This document shows, piece by piece, positions 17,033 through 25,886 of a DNA stretch of 64,000 bases. The notes beneath the pieces are model-generated. The model was given only the letters and a program-made list of their open reading frames with translations. It was not told the origin of the DNA and did not search any database. Made by a program: the position numbers and the translations under genes. Positions within the stretch are counted from its first letter, which is position 1. Each line of letters begins with the position of its first letter. Origin of the DNA: SAR324 cluster bacterium REDSEA-S27_B3 (GTDB taxonomy: Bacteria > SAR324 > NAC60-12); NCBI GenBank assembly GCA_001627865.1, contig LUQO01000031.1:1-64000 (forward strand), read 5' to 3'.

Positions 17033-18084
17033 GCAGTTTAAAGCTGAAGAATTATTTTGTTGCCGGCACTGTGGCACTGGCTGCTTTCAGCTGTTCAGGC
17101 AATGTGCATTATGATCCTGACAAAGACCACCATTTGAAAAATGGTTTCAAAACAAAGACTGATACATCGTTTACAGATTGGCTGTTTATGAGATTCAAGG
17201 AAGGAGATTATCCTTCTATCGATCCAGAACAAGTGCAGACAATCATTGCTGAAGCTGATATCAAAACAATTAATTCGCCGGCAAATGTCCCCCGTGCCAC
17301 TTGGGTTGGACATGCAACTGTGCTGGTGCAGTATAAGGGTATAAATTATTTGACTGACCCCCATCTGACAGAATATCCCGGTCCATTGAAAATGTTTGCC
17401 CCAGAACGCATCACATCACCAGCCCTCAGTTTTGAGGAATTACCGAAAGTAGATTTTGTGCTGATTTCACATAACCATTATGACCACCTTGATTTACCCA
17501 CTGTGGAGATGCTTGGAAATTCAGTAGTATGGTATGTGCCTTTGGGTTTAAAATCTTGGTTTTTGGATCAGGATATTGCTGCTGAAAAAATAGTCGAACT
17601 TGATTGGTGGGAAACAGACATTTTTTCAGAAAATGTAAGTATAACATTTACTCCAAATGTACATTGGTCAAAACGGACTCTATGGGATCAAAACCAAAGT
17701 TTGTGGGGCTCATGGTCGGTTCAAATTGGTGATTTTAATTCCTGGTTTGCGGGAGATACAGGCTATGATGAACAATTGTTTAAGGAAATTGGAAAAAAGC
17801 TGGGGCCAATCGATCTAGCAATGATACCAATTGGTACATACGGTCCACGATATTTCATGCTGCCTATGCATGTTGATCCGGATCAGGCAGTATTAATCCA
17901 CAAAGACATCCGGTCAAAAAAATCAATCCCAGTACATTGGGGCACATTTCAGCTGTCCTATGAACCGTTTCTGGAACCTCCTCAATTATTGGCGCAAGTC
18001 TTAAAGCAAAAAGGAATAATTGAAGATCAATTCAGCCCAGTAAAAATTGGAGAGACGTTAGAAATAACAGATCTCAGTCAATAA
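17029..18084 (+). CDS. Lipoprotein metallo-beta-lactamase-fold hydrolase (NAPE-PLD/UlaG-like)
   Basis: The 351-residue protein starts with a signal sequence and a lipobox-like AFSC (Cys22), so it is probably envelope-anchored. It carries the metal-binding motif SHNHYDH (His148, His150, Asp152, His153). An upstream WVGHATVL, then a GDTGYD aspartate, PMHVDP and PVHWGTF complete a two-metal site of the NAPE-PLD-like branch. That branch hydrolyses phosphodiesters or phospholipid derivatives. The real substrate is unknown. It overlaps the YceI-like gene by 4 bp and ends 5 bp before the response regulator. Confidence 0.85.
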   Translation: MSSLKLKNYFVAGTVALAAFSCSGNVHYDPDKDHHLKNGFKTKTDTSFTDWLFMRFKEGDYPSIDPEQVQTIIAEADIKTINSPANVPRATWVGHATVLVQYKGINYLTDPHLTEYPGPLKMFAPERITSPALSFEELPKVDFVLISHNHYDHLDLPTVEMLGNSVVWYVPLGLKSWFLDQDIAAEKIVELDWWETDIFSENVSITFTPNVHWSKRTLWDQNQSLWGSWSVQIGDFNSWFAGDTGYDEQLFKEIGKKLGPIDLAMIPIGTYGPRYFMLPMHVDPDQAVLIHKDIRSKKSIPVHWGTFQLSYEPFLEPPQLLAQVLKQKGIIEDQFSPVKIGETLEITDLSQ

Positions 18085-18089
18085 GCAGT

Positions 18090-18782
18090 ATGAACTCTCG
18101 TATCCTTATCATTGATGATGACGAAAAACTGAATCGTCTGCTGACAGATTATCTTGGGAGAATGGGATTTGAAGTGATGACATCGATTCTTCCAGGAGAA
18201 GGTCTGGAACTGCTGGAACAGGAAAATCCGGATTTGGTTATTCTTGATGTTATGCTTCCTGAAATGGACGGTTTTGAAGTCTGCCGCACAATCAGGCAGT
18301 CAAGCAGTGTGCCGGTCATTATGCTTACTGCCCGCGGAGAAGTGATGGATCGTGTAGTTGGACTTGAAATCGGCGCGGACGATTACCTGCCGAAACCTTT
18401 TGAACCACGAGAACTAGTGGCACGCATTCAATCAGTTTTGCGTAGAGCGCAGACAAAAAACTCTTCCGGAAGTCAACAATATGGTAATCTCAGCATTGAC
18501 TTTCACCGGCGGGAAGTAACACTTGAAGAGCAGGTTTTGCCGCTTACTTCAAATGAGTTTGAATGCCTTGCTCTGCTGGTCAGGAACACTGGTATAGTAT
18601 TGGACAGGGATAAAATCATGGAAGAGCTGCGTGGAATCGAATGGGATGCGTTTAACCGCTCAGTTGATATTACCATGAGCCGTCTTAGGCATAAACTGGC
18701 AGATGATCCAAAAAATCCGCGTTTTATCAAAACCATCTGGGGAACAGGATATTTATTCATCGGAGGCGATAATGAAAATTGA
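18090..18782 (+). CDS. OmpR-family response regulator (CpxR-like)
   Basis: The 230-residue protein has an N-terminal receiver domain: acidic DDD near 9-11, phospho-acceptor Asp53 in VILDVMLPEMDG, Thr80 and Lys102 in PKPFEPREL. A C-terminal winged-helix DNA-binding domain of the OmpR type (~130-225) ends in FIKTIWGTGYLFIG. It is expected to bind tandem direct repeats; the GTTAC pair in front of the cluster is a candidate target. It overlaps the kinase gene by 11 bp. It resembles CpxR and RstA in architecture, but I cannot name the orthologue. Confidence 0.92.
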   Translation: MNSRILIIDDDEKLNRLLTDYLGRMGFEVMTSILPGEGLELLEQENPDLVILDVMLPEMDGFEVCRTIRQSSSVPVIMLTARGEVMDRVVGLEIGADDYLPKPFEPRELVARIQSVLRRAQTKNSSGSQQYGNLSIDFHRREVTLEEQVLPLTSNEFECLALLVRNTGIVLDRDKIMEELRGIEWDAFNRSVDITMSRLRHKLADDPKNPRFIKTIWGTGYLFIGGDNEN

Positions 18783-20148
18783 GTGGCTGAAACGCCCTTT
18801 TGATTCTGTTTTCACAAAGTTGATCGTGGTGATGCTGATTTCCGGAAGTCTGCTGGTGATCGGTATTATTGCGGTCAGCTGGCATGGCTTCCGCGAAAGT
18901 CAGAAAAATTTTTTCCGCAACAACCTGGCACAGTACGGGTCATATCTGGTCAGTGATCTGCAGAGCAACACTAACATTGCACATGCCAGGGATCTGTCTG
19001 AGCAGTTATTATTGATTATCCGCTATGAGGGAAAAGACAGCACATGGCAAACCGGTACAGGAATACCTCCTTTGCAAAAAGTTCGTTTCCGCAAGTGGTC
19101 AGAAAGTTCAGCTTCCACTTTTGGTTCTCATTCGCAATCTGAGAAATCTGCGGTTACAAATGTGCGATACGGACGTTACCGTGGGCAGGGGGTGGTAACA
19201 GTAGATACAAATGGAGGACGTTTTATTTTCGCGGAATCTGACAAGTGGCATGAAATGCATCTTGGCATCCCATGGATATTAACAATTCTGGGAATTACAG
19301 GACTTATTCTGACATTAACATGGTTGACGATGCGCTGGATAATGAAGCCGATAAACTGGCTTTCTGAAGGTGTGACCGCGCTGGGTGACGGCAATCTGGA
19401 ACATCGTCTTCCGGAGAAACGCGGAGATGAGCTGGGTAAATTAGCTCGTGCCTTTAATCGAATGACGGAAAGTCTGCGTGAGATGATTTCCGCACGTGAG
19501 AGACTTTTGCTTGATGTCAGCCATGAACTGCGCTCCCCCCTGACACGCATGAAAGTCGCGCTTGAATTTGTTCCGGAAAATAAATCCCGTGAAAGCTTGC
19601 TTGGAGATGTGCAGGAAATGGAACAGATGGTGACAGAGATTTTGGAGACCGCCCGACTGAAAAGTGAACATGGACAGCTTGAACTGCAGACTGTAGACTT
19701 GAAGCTGCTGATTCAGGAAGTTTGCTCAGCATTTGAAGGAAAAATCCCAGGAATCCTTTTTGAAAAAGACAGCAAGGAATACTTGGTTCGAATTGATGTT
19801 GAACAAATTCAGACGGTATTGAAGAATATACTTGTAAACGCGCTCAAATACTCGTCTCCGGGAAATAATCCGGTTGAGGTTCGTTTGCGCAAAGATGATT
19901 CCGGATACAAAATTGAAATTCAGGATCATGGACAGGGAATTCCGGAAGATGAACTGGATTTGATTTTTGAGCCGTTTTATCGTGTTGATAAATCACGTAC
20001 CAAAAGTACCGGCGGTTATGGTTTAGGTCTTAGCCTTTGTAAAACGATTATTGAAGCGCATGGTGGAAGAATCGCTGTACAGAGTAAACCGGGAGAAGGA
20101 GCGACTTTTTGTATTAGTTTACCGGACTCTGCTTTAATAGTAACTTAA
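18772..20148 (+). CDS. Sensor histidine kinase (CpxA-like)
   Basis: From ATG 18772 (preceded by GGAGG) the protein has 458 residues. TM1 is at ~16-37, a periplasmic domain of ~125 residues follows, TM2 is at ~166-188, and a HAMP domain ends near 242. The dimerisation helix has DVSHELRSPLTRMK (His251), and the catalytic domain has the N box ILVNALKYS, DHGQGI and GGYGLGLSL. It should phosphorylate the regulator encoded just before it in response to envelope conditions. An upstream ATG at 18703 lies deep inside the regulator and lacks a ribosome-binding site. Confidence 0.92.
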   Translation: MKIEWLKRPFDSVFTKLIVVMLISGSLLVIGIIAVSWHGFRESQKNFFRNNLAQYGSYLVSDLQSNTNIAHARDLSEQLLLIIRYEGKDSTWQTGTGIPPLQKVRFRKWSESSASTFGSHSQSEKSAVTNVRYGRYRGQGVVTVDTNGGRFIFAESDKWHEMHLGIPWILTILGITGLILTLTWLTMRWIMKPINWLSEGVTALGDGNLEHRLPEKRGDELGKLARAFNRMTESLREMISARERLLLDVSHELRSPLTRMKVALEFVPENKSRESLLGDVQEMEQMVTEILETARLKSEHGQLELQTVDLKLLIQEVCSAFEGKIPGILFEKDSKEYLVRIDVEQIQTVLKNILVNALKYSSPGNNPVEVRLRKDDSGYKIEIQDHGQGIPEDELDLIFEPFYRVDKSRTKSTGGYGLGLSLCKTIIEAHGGRIAVQSKPGEGATFCISLPDSALIVT

Positions 20149-20154
20149 TCTAAA

Positions 20155-21318
20155 ATGTGGAAAAAATTATTTAATCTTAAATTCTGGCTGCCCATTCTGG
20201 TGCTTGGACTTGGAGCGGGGCTTACAATGGCTCTGCTTAAAAACAAGCCCACTGCCCGGAAAAAACCAAATTTCAAAAGAGGAACTTTGGTGGAAGTGAT
20301 TGAGGCGGCCAGAACCAGTCCGCAAATTGAAGTCCGCACACATGGACGTATCCGGGCCGCAAAAAAAGTGGTCTTGAGCGCGCGTGTTGGCGGAGAAGTG
20401 ATCTGGGTCAGTCCTAACCTGCGGGAAGGTCGATTTTTCAAAATAGATGAACCGCTTTTGAAAATTGGCATACGCCAGTCAGTATCTCGTCTTAAAGCGC
20501 CATTCAACGGAGTGGTTCAGTCCAGGAATGTGGATTTAGGACAATATGTCAATCCTGGGGCGCAATTGGCAACTTTGCTGGGAAGTGATCAGGCAGAAGT
20601 TGTGATTGACCTGCCGATGGGACGTATGAGTTGGCTTCCTCAATCAATCACTCCGAATGATCAAGGGAATCAGTATCAAATACCGGCTAAAATTTCACTA
20701 ACCGGAATCAATTCTGCCCCCTCTCACTCTTCAACCATCACAAGGCATCTGCTTGAATTGACTCCACGCGGGATGATGGTGCAGTTGATTGCGGAAACAG
20801 CTGATCCTTTTCTGCTCAATCAAAAGCACGATTCACAAGACACACATACACCCGGCACAATTCAGCTCATTGGAAAAAGCGCTGCAAACCCGGAAATTCC
20901 ACTTAAAGAACAAATTAAGCAGATTCCGCTTTTTGTAGGCGCGTTTGTGGATGTGATCATTCCCGGAAGAAAACTTGAGGATGTAGTCCATATACCCGCC
21001 CAGGCTCTGCGTGATCGTGACACAGTCTGGATTGTATCTGATGGAGAACTTCAAGTCCGGAATGTGAAAATCGCTCATGTTGATTTTGACAATGTCTATC
21101 TTGCAGTCGGTGTGAATCCTGGAGAAAAAATCATCATCTCACCAGTGAAAGGGGCGGCTAACGGAATGAAGGTTCAGCTGGCAGGCAGGAAAAGAATGGA
21201 AGGAAAAAGAAAGTCCGGAGAAAAATTCGGAAAAGGTAAGCGTCCGGAGGATAAGGGAAAAAGGCGAAATAGAAAACACAATCGCCCGGATGCAAATATC
21301 AGCAAGGAGAGCCAATGA
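20155..21318 (+). CDS. RND efflux periplasmic adaptor, apparently lacking its alpha-hairpin
   Basis: Adaptors link an RND permease to an outer-membrane channel. This 387-residue protein has an N-terminal membrane anchor (LPILVLGLGAGLTMALL) and a lipoyl/barrel-sandwich domain. The first lipoyl half (GGEVIWVSPNLREGRFF ... EPLLKI) runs straight into the second half (SRLKAPFNGVV ... VDLGQYVNPG). In this family the two halves normally flank a helical hairpin of roughly 70-110 residues; here about eight residues replace it. Beta-barrel and membrane-proximal regions follow. Residues ~343-387 form a very basic Lys/Arg-Gly tail. It overlaps the permease gene by 4 bp. Confidence 0.88.
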   Translation: MWKKLFNLKFWLPILVLGLGAGLTMALLKNKPTARKKPNFKRGTLVEVIEAARTSPQIEVRTHGRIRAAKKVVLSARVGGEVIWVSPNLREGRFFKIDEPLLKIGIRQSVSRLKAPFNGVVQSRNVDLGQYVNPGAQLATLLGSDQAEVVIDLPMGRMSWLPQSITPNDQGNQYQIPAKISLTGINSAPSHSSTITRHLLELTPRGMMVQLIAETADPFLLNQKHDSQDTHTPGTIQLIGKSAANPEIPLKEQIKQIPLFVGAFVDVIIPGRKLEDVVHIPAQALRDRDTVWIVSDGELQVRNVKIAHVDFDNVYLAVGVNPGEKIIISPVKGAANGMKVQLAGRKRMEGKRKSGEKFGKGKRPEDKGKRRNRKHNRPDANISKESQ

Positions 21319-24300
21319 TTCGCTGGATGGCAGAACATAAAGTTGCCGCAAACCTGTTGATGATAATAATCCTGTTCGCAGGGGCATTAGGTGTTAAAAA
21401 CATTAAGCAGGAAGTTTTTCCTGAAATGGATTTGCCTTTTATCATTGTGGCAGTGCCTTATCCGGGCGCGACACCGGATGAAGTTGAAGAATCAATTCTA
21501 CTGCCCATTGAAGACTCTGTGAGCGGCATTACCGGGATCAAAACAATCACTGGCACCGCCAGGGAAAACATGGGTAGTTTGCGCATAGAACTTGAAAATG
21601 ACGCCGATAAAGATGACGTGTATGACGATGTCAAATCTGCTGTTGAGCGCCTGACAACTTTGCCTGAAGAAGCTGAAGATCCCCAAATACAGCAGCCCAG
21701 GATTCGACACGAAGTACTGAATCTTACCATTTTTGGAGATGCCCCGGCACGTTCTATGATCGAACAAGCGCAAATGGTACGGGACTCATTGCTGACTCAT
21801 CCGGACATTACTCAAGTTGATGTGGAACAGCCCCGAGGTTTCGAAATGACTTTGGAGATTTCCAGCAAGGCACTGCAGCAGCACGCATTGACTCTGAATC
21901 AAGTGTCCCGAATCATCAGTCAGGCTACTCTCGATCTGCCGGGCGGAAAAATTCAAACTTCCGGAGGAGATATTCTGATCCGCACCAAAGAGCAGCGATA
22001 CACTGCCTCGGATTACGCCAGTATTCCACTGCTGACTACTGAGCAGGGAATCCTGAGGCTGGGTGACATTGCCCGCATCAGTGATGGTTTTGAGGAATCA
22101 GACATTCGCTCGCGTTTTAACGGCAAACCGGCGGAAAACATTAAGGTCTTCCGTGTCGGAAAGCAAACGCCAACTGACGTTTCAAATGCAGTGCGCTCAA
22201 AAATTGATGATTTGAGGTCACAACTTCCCTCCAGTATAGAAATGCAAATTGTGAATGACCGCTCATTGGTATTGCGTGATCGCATCAATTTGCTGATGAA
22301 GAATCTGTGGCTTGGACTGGGTTTGGTATTTTTGACATTGGCGCTCTTTTTACGCATTGATTTATCTTTCTGGATAATGATGGGTATCCCGCTAAGTTTT
22401 GCCGGCGCCATGATTGCTATGCCATCACTTGATACAAGCATCAACATGATTTCTCTGTTTGCCTTCATTCTGGTGCTGGGAATTGTTGTTGATGACGCGA
22501 TTGTGGTTGGAGAAAATATTTTCGCTCATCAGGAGATGGGCAAGACACCACTGCAGGCGGCCGTAGATGGCGCATTTGAAATCGGTCCACCTGTGTTGAT
22601 CACCATTCTTACTACCATTGCAGCCTTCATCCCAATTTATTTTATTCCAGGAGTGACTGGAAACATTTTTGTAAATATCCCGAATGTGCTGATAGTTGTT
22701 TTATTGTTTTCGTTGATTGAAGCCATGCTCATTCTGCCGGGACACCTTTCTCATCTGAACAGGTTGATCAGCTTTATTCTTACCCCTTTAGGAAAACTTC
22801 TGGAGGTGCCTCGGCACTATTTAAGCTCCGGACTTCTGTGGTTTTCACAAAAACCTTACCGGAAAATACTGGACAAGTGCATTGCTTATCGCTACGCGAT
22901 TTTTGCTCTGGGAATATTTTTCATTCTGCTCTGCGTGGGGTTGGTGTTTGGCGGACATCTTCGTTTCACGTTTTTTCCCAAAATCGACAGGGACAGGATT
23001 GCAATTAACGCTAGAATGCCTTTCGGGACACCTGTGGCGGTAAGCAAAGAAATTGAGCGGAGAATGCTGCGTTCTGCCGACGACTTGCTGCGGGAATACG
23101 AAGCTCAGGCGGGACATCCTGTGCATGATGGAATTTACAGCAATGTTGGAAGAGGCGGCGGACATAATGCTGCTGTTCGAGTCTTTCTTAAACCACTTGA
23201 TGAACGAGGATTTTCCTCGGTCGAATTTTCCAGGAGATGGCGCAAAAGTATGGGTGAAATTCCCGGAATTGAATCCCTGAATGTGCGGGCACGTCATTCT
23301 ATGGGTTCAACTTATGACATCGATTTACAGTTGAGTCATCCTGATCCAGCTGTGCTCCTGAGGATAGTTGAACAATTCAAAGAACAATTTTCCGAATACC
23401 CTGGAGTCAGTAATATTGAGGACAGCACTGAAGACGGAAAAAGCGAGGTTCAGTTAAAACTCAGTCCAGCCGGACGCACTCTGGGTTTGAGTTCACAGGA
23501 ACTGACTCAGCAGGTTCGTGCGGCGTTTCAGGGTGTGGAGGTTTTTAAGTATTTGCGTGGAAGTGATGAAGTGAGCGTGAAGCTTCGTCTTCCTTTTGAT
23601 GAACGCAGATATTTACGCGACCTTGAAGATCTGGTGATCCTTGCGCCCGGTGGAGAGCGTTTGCCGTTGGGGCAGGTTGCGGAGTTGAAATACGGCCAGT
23701 CTTACAGTGCCATCAGGCGAGTGGACAGCAGGCGAATCATCAGTGTACGCGCGCTGGTGGATTCCGGTGTTTCGAACGCGGGACAAATTCAACGTTCACT
23801 GGAACAGGAAGTACTGCCCCGGATAACGGGCGATTATCCTCAATTACAATACAGCTTTGAAGGAGCGCATCGGGCACAGACCAATACAATGGCTGGAGTC
23901 AGGCAAGGCGGAATTGTGGCCCTGCTTCTGATTTTCAGCTTGCTTGCTTTGCAGTTTCGTAGCTATCTACAGCCGATTATCATCATGACCGCAATTCCAT
24001 TCGGACTTGTCGGCGCAGTCCTTGGTCATATTTTTATGGGCTACAACTTGAGCATTGTCAGCGTATTGGGACTTGTTGCCTTGACCGGAATTGTTGTCAA
24101 TGATTCGCTTATATTAGTTGATTTCATCAACCGCACACGTGATAAAGGCACAACAATTAAACTAGCAGTCCTGGAATCAGGAGTCCGTCGTTTTCGCCCG
24201 ATTGTGCTTACAACTCTTACCACTTTTTTTGGATTGCTGCCCATGCTGTTTGAACAGTCCCTGCAGGCTCGCTTCCTGATTCCAATGGCCATCAGCCTGG

Positions 24301-24431
24301 CCTTCGGTGTACTGTTTTCCACATTCGTTATTCTAATTTTGACTCCTGTGCTTTATGTCATTCTGGAAGATTTCAGAGCACTTCTGGGGAGGAGTGCAAA
24401 TAAAGAAGCTTTGAAAGAGAAACTGGCTTAA
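21315..24431 (+). CDS. RND family efflux permease (AcrB/HAE1-like)
   Basis: This is a proton-driven inner-membrane exporter that takes substrates from the membrane or periplasm. At 1038 residues it is full length, with the two-fold repeat of TM bundles and large periplasmic loops. TM1 is near 12-30 and a porter domain follows. TM4 carries the proton-relay aspartates in VLGIVVDDAIVVGEN. The second half repeats the pattern with LTGIVVNDSLILVDF. The start ATGA overlaps the adaptor stop. No outer-membrane factor (TolC-like) gene is in the window. Substrates cannot be predicted; metals, drugs or lipids are all possible. Confidence 0.94.
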   Translation: MIRWMAEHKVAANLLMIIILFAGALGVKNIKQEVFPEMDLPFIIVAVPYPGATPDEVEESILLPIEDSVSGITGIKTITGTARENMGSLRIELENDADKDDVYDDVKSAVERLTTLPEEAEDPQIQQPRIRHEVLNLTIFGDAPARSMIEQAQMVRDSLLTHPDITQVDVEQPRGFEMTLEISSKALQQHALTLNQVSRIISQATLDLPGGKIQTSGGDILIRTKEQRYTASDYASIPLLTTEQGILRLGDIARISDGFEESDIRSRFNGKPAENIKVFRVGKQTPTDVSNAVRSKIDDLRSQLPSSIEMQIVNDRSLVLRDRINLLMKNLWLGLGLVFLTLALFLRIDLSFWIMMGIPLSFAGAMIAMPSLDTSINMISLFAFILVLGIVVDDAIVVGENIFAHQEMGKTPLQAAVDGAFEIGPPVLITILTTIAAFIPIYFIPGVTGNIFVNIPNVLIVVLLFSLIEAMLILPGHLSHLNRLISFILTPLGKLLEVPRHYLSSGLLWFSQKPYRKILDKCIAYRYAIFALGIFFILLCVGLVFGGHLRFTFFPKIDRDRIAINARMPFGTPVAVSKEIERRMLRSADDLLREYEAQAGHPVHDGIYSNVGRGGGHNAAVRVFLKPLDERGFSSVEFSRRWRKSMGEIPGIESLNVRARHSMGSTYDIDLQLSHPDPAVLLRIVEQFKEQFSEYPGVSNIEDSTEDGKSEVQLKLSPAGRTLGLSSQELTQQVRAAFQGVEVFKYLRGSDEVSVKLRLPFDERRYLRDLEDLVILAPGGERLPLGQVAELKYGQSYSAIRRVDSRRIISVRALVDSGVSNAGQIQRSLEQEVLPRITGDYPQLQYSFEGAHRAQTNTMAGVRQGGIVALLLIFSLLALQFRSYLQPIIIMTAIPFGLVGAVLGHIFMGYNLSIVSVLGLVALTGIVVNDSLILVDFINRTRDKGTTIKLAVLESGVRRFRPIVLTTLTTFFGLLPMLFEQSLQARFLIPMAISLAFGVLFSTFVILILTPVLYVILEDFRALLGRSANKEALKEKLA

Positions 24432-24473
24432 TTTAAGTTGCTGAAGGTGATTATATTGATCAAAGTGTGAAAT

Positions 24474-24731
24474 ATACCAACCAACAAATTACGACCTGTT
24501 CATCCTGGAGAAGTATTACTCACAGAGTTTCTAAACCCTCTGAATCTGAGTGCAATTGCTTTATCTAATACTCTGCGGATTCCTGCTCCACGTATCAATG
24601 ATTTAGTACGAGAAAAGAGAAAGTTGAGTGCAGATACAGCTTTAAGATTGGCTCGTTATTTCGGCACGACTGCTCAATTCTGGCTGAACCTTCAAACTGC
24701 TTACGATATGAAAGTTGCTGAAAAATTTTAA
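24474..24731 (+). pseudogene. higA: HigA-type antitoxin without a normal start codon
   Basis: The frame encodes a complete HigA-family XRE-type antitoxin of about 85 residues. It includes LRPVHPGEVLLTEFL, a helix-turn-helix (SAIALSNTLRIPAPRINDLV), the KLSADTALRLARYFGT segment and the terminal FWLNLQTAYDMKVA. A TGA lies immediately upstream in frame (24468-24470). The first possible initiator is ATA at 24474, where the family has ATG. No ATG or GTG follows before the HTH and no Shine-Dalgarno sequence is visible. No higB toxin gene precedes it, only 40 bp from the RND gene. It is probably a decayed remnant, or it uses an ATA start. Confidence 0.72.
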
Positions 24732-24787
24732 GTCATAGCCAAATATTAAGTTTATACAACTACTATAATTCCAACTTCAATGATTTA

Positions 24788-25261
24788 ATGCCAAAAGACA
24801 AAGTAGAAATCTACACAGACGGAGCCTGTTCGCCTAATCCTGGAGTAGGGGGTTGGGGGGCAGTATTGATTTCCAGCAAACACAACCTTCGCACGGAGAT
24901 TTCGGGCGCGGAAGCAAAGTCTACCAACAACCGCATGGAAATGACTGCCGCAATCAAGGCGCTGGAGGCGCTGAAAAAACCATGTGTGGTGAAACTATAC
25001 ACAGATTCAAGCTACCTAAAAAATGCGTTTGAACAAAAGTGGCTGAATAACTGGCAGAACAAAGGATGGAAAACCAAAGACAAGAAACCTGTGGCAAACA
25101 AAGATCTCTGGCTGCGTTTGCTTGAAGTCAGCGGAGACCATGAAGTTTCATGGCATTGGGTCAAGGGCCACTCAGGTCATCCGGAAAATGTGCGATGCGA
25201 CGAGCTTGCGGTTCAGGCCAGGAAGAAGCAGGCAAAATTGATTAAGTCAGCCCCATTCTGA
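24788..25261 (+). CDS. rnhA: Ribonuclease HI
   Basis: RNase HI cleaves the RNA strand of RNA-DNA hybrids. The 157-residue protein has the full catalytic set: Asp11 (YTDGACSPNPG), Glu51 (NNRMEMTA), Asp73 (YTDSSY) and Asp138 (VRCDELA). It also has His128 in VKGHSGHPEN and the basic handle region near 84-103 (KWLNNWQNKGWKTKDKK). Length is normal for the bacterial type. A TATAAT box lies about 25-30 bp before the ATG, so it may have its own promoter. It converges on the ytfJ-like gene with 16 bp between. Confidence 0.97.
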   Translation: MPKDKVEIYTDGACSPNPGVGGWGAVLISSKHNLRTEISGAEAKSTNNRMEMTAAIKALEALKKPCVVKLYTDSSYLKNAFEQKWLNNWQNKGWKTKDKKPVANKDLWLRLLEVSGDHEVSWHWVKGHSGHPENVRCDELAVQARKKQAKLIKSAPF

Positions 25262-25277
25262 TTTTTTGAATCTGCTG

Positions 25278-25805
25278 TTATGGCAAATTATCCCAAACCA
25301 CTTTTACAATTTCCTTAACCTGTGCATCAGAGAACTTACCGTCCACACTGTAAAGCACCTTGCCTTCGGGACCAAATACCAGTACATCACTGTTATCGTC
25401 ACTTAGACCCCACTCCCGCACAATCAGTTTATCATTATCACGCACATAAACTGTGGATTTGTACTCTTCCTGCTTGCTTTTTAACTTCATATTTATGGCA
25501 AAATTAGGCAGCCATGTAGCAGCCATATTGATCATTCCAACGGAGCCATATTTTTCATCCGGATAATCTTCCGCCTTGAGCGCCTCACTAACATGGTTGT
25601 TCAGTTCGGATTCATCCGGATCAACATAAAACAGTACAATGACTTTCCCGGAAACAAGTTCCTCGCTGCTCCATTGAGTGCCGTCAATTCTTCCACCGGA
25701 ATCGTCTTTGAGCACAACTTTTGGCGGAATTTTTCCGACAGGCAATTCGGCAAAGGCAAGTGCGGAAGACAGCAAAATAAAGATAAATATCGAGAGTGTT
25801 CTCAT
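25278..25805 (-). CDS. ytfJ: YtfJ-family periplasmic protein
   Basis: YtfJ proteins are small periplasmic proteins with a thioredoxin-like fold and no firmly established function. The 175-residue product has a signal peptide (1-19, ALAFA/ELP). The pattern is VIVLFYVDPDESELN, then NMAATWLPNFAI, then the late VLVFGPEGKVLYSVDGKFSDAQV, matching the family. No CxxC redox motif is present, as is usual for YtfJ. It begins 81 bp upstream (in minus-strand terms, downstream) of serS and may share its transcript. Confidence 0.8.
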   Translation of the reverse strand: MRTLSIFIFILLSSALAFAELPVGKIPPKVVLKDDSGGRIDGTQWSSEELVSGKVIVLFYVDPDESELNNHVSEALKAEDYPDEKYGSVGMINMAATWLPNFAINMKLKSKQEEYKSTVYVRDNDKLIVREWGLSDDNSDVLVFGPEGKVLYSVDGKFSDAQVKEIVKVVWDNLP

Positions 25806-25886
25806 AGCAACCTGTTTGAATAAGGATTAGTGTTTATAAGCAAATTATTGCTTTTGAAGCTCAATTGAAAGTCAAAAATGCTTTTC

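Noticed and set aside
22013-22468. 151-codon frame on the minus strand inside the RND permease gene
   Set aside because: Antisense shadow; the plus-strand frame carries the known RND motifs.
25840-25886. Hairpin AAGCAA-TAAT-TTGCTT after serS as a terminator
   Set aside because: Only a 6-bp AT-rich stem with no T run; too weak to call.
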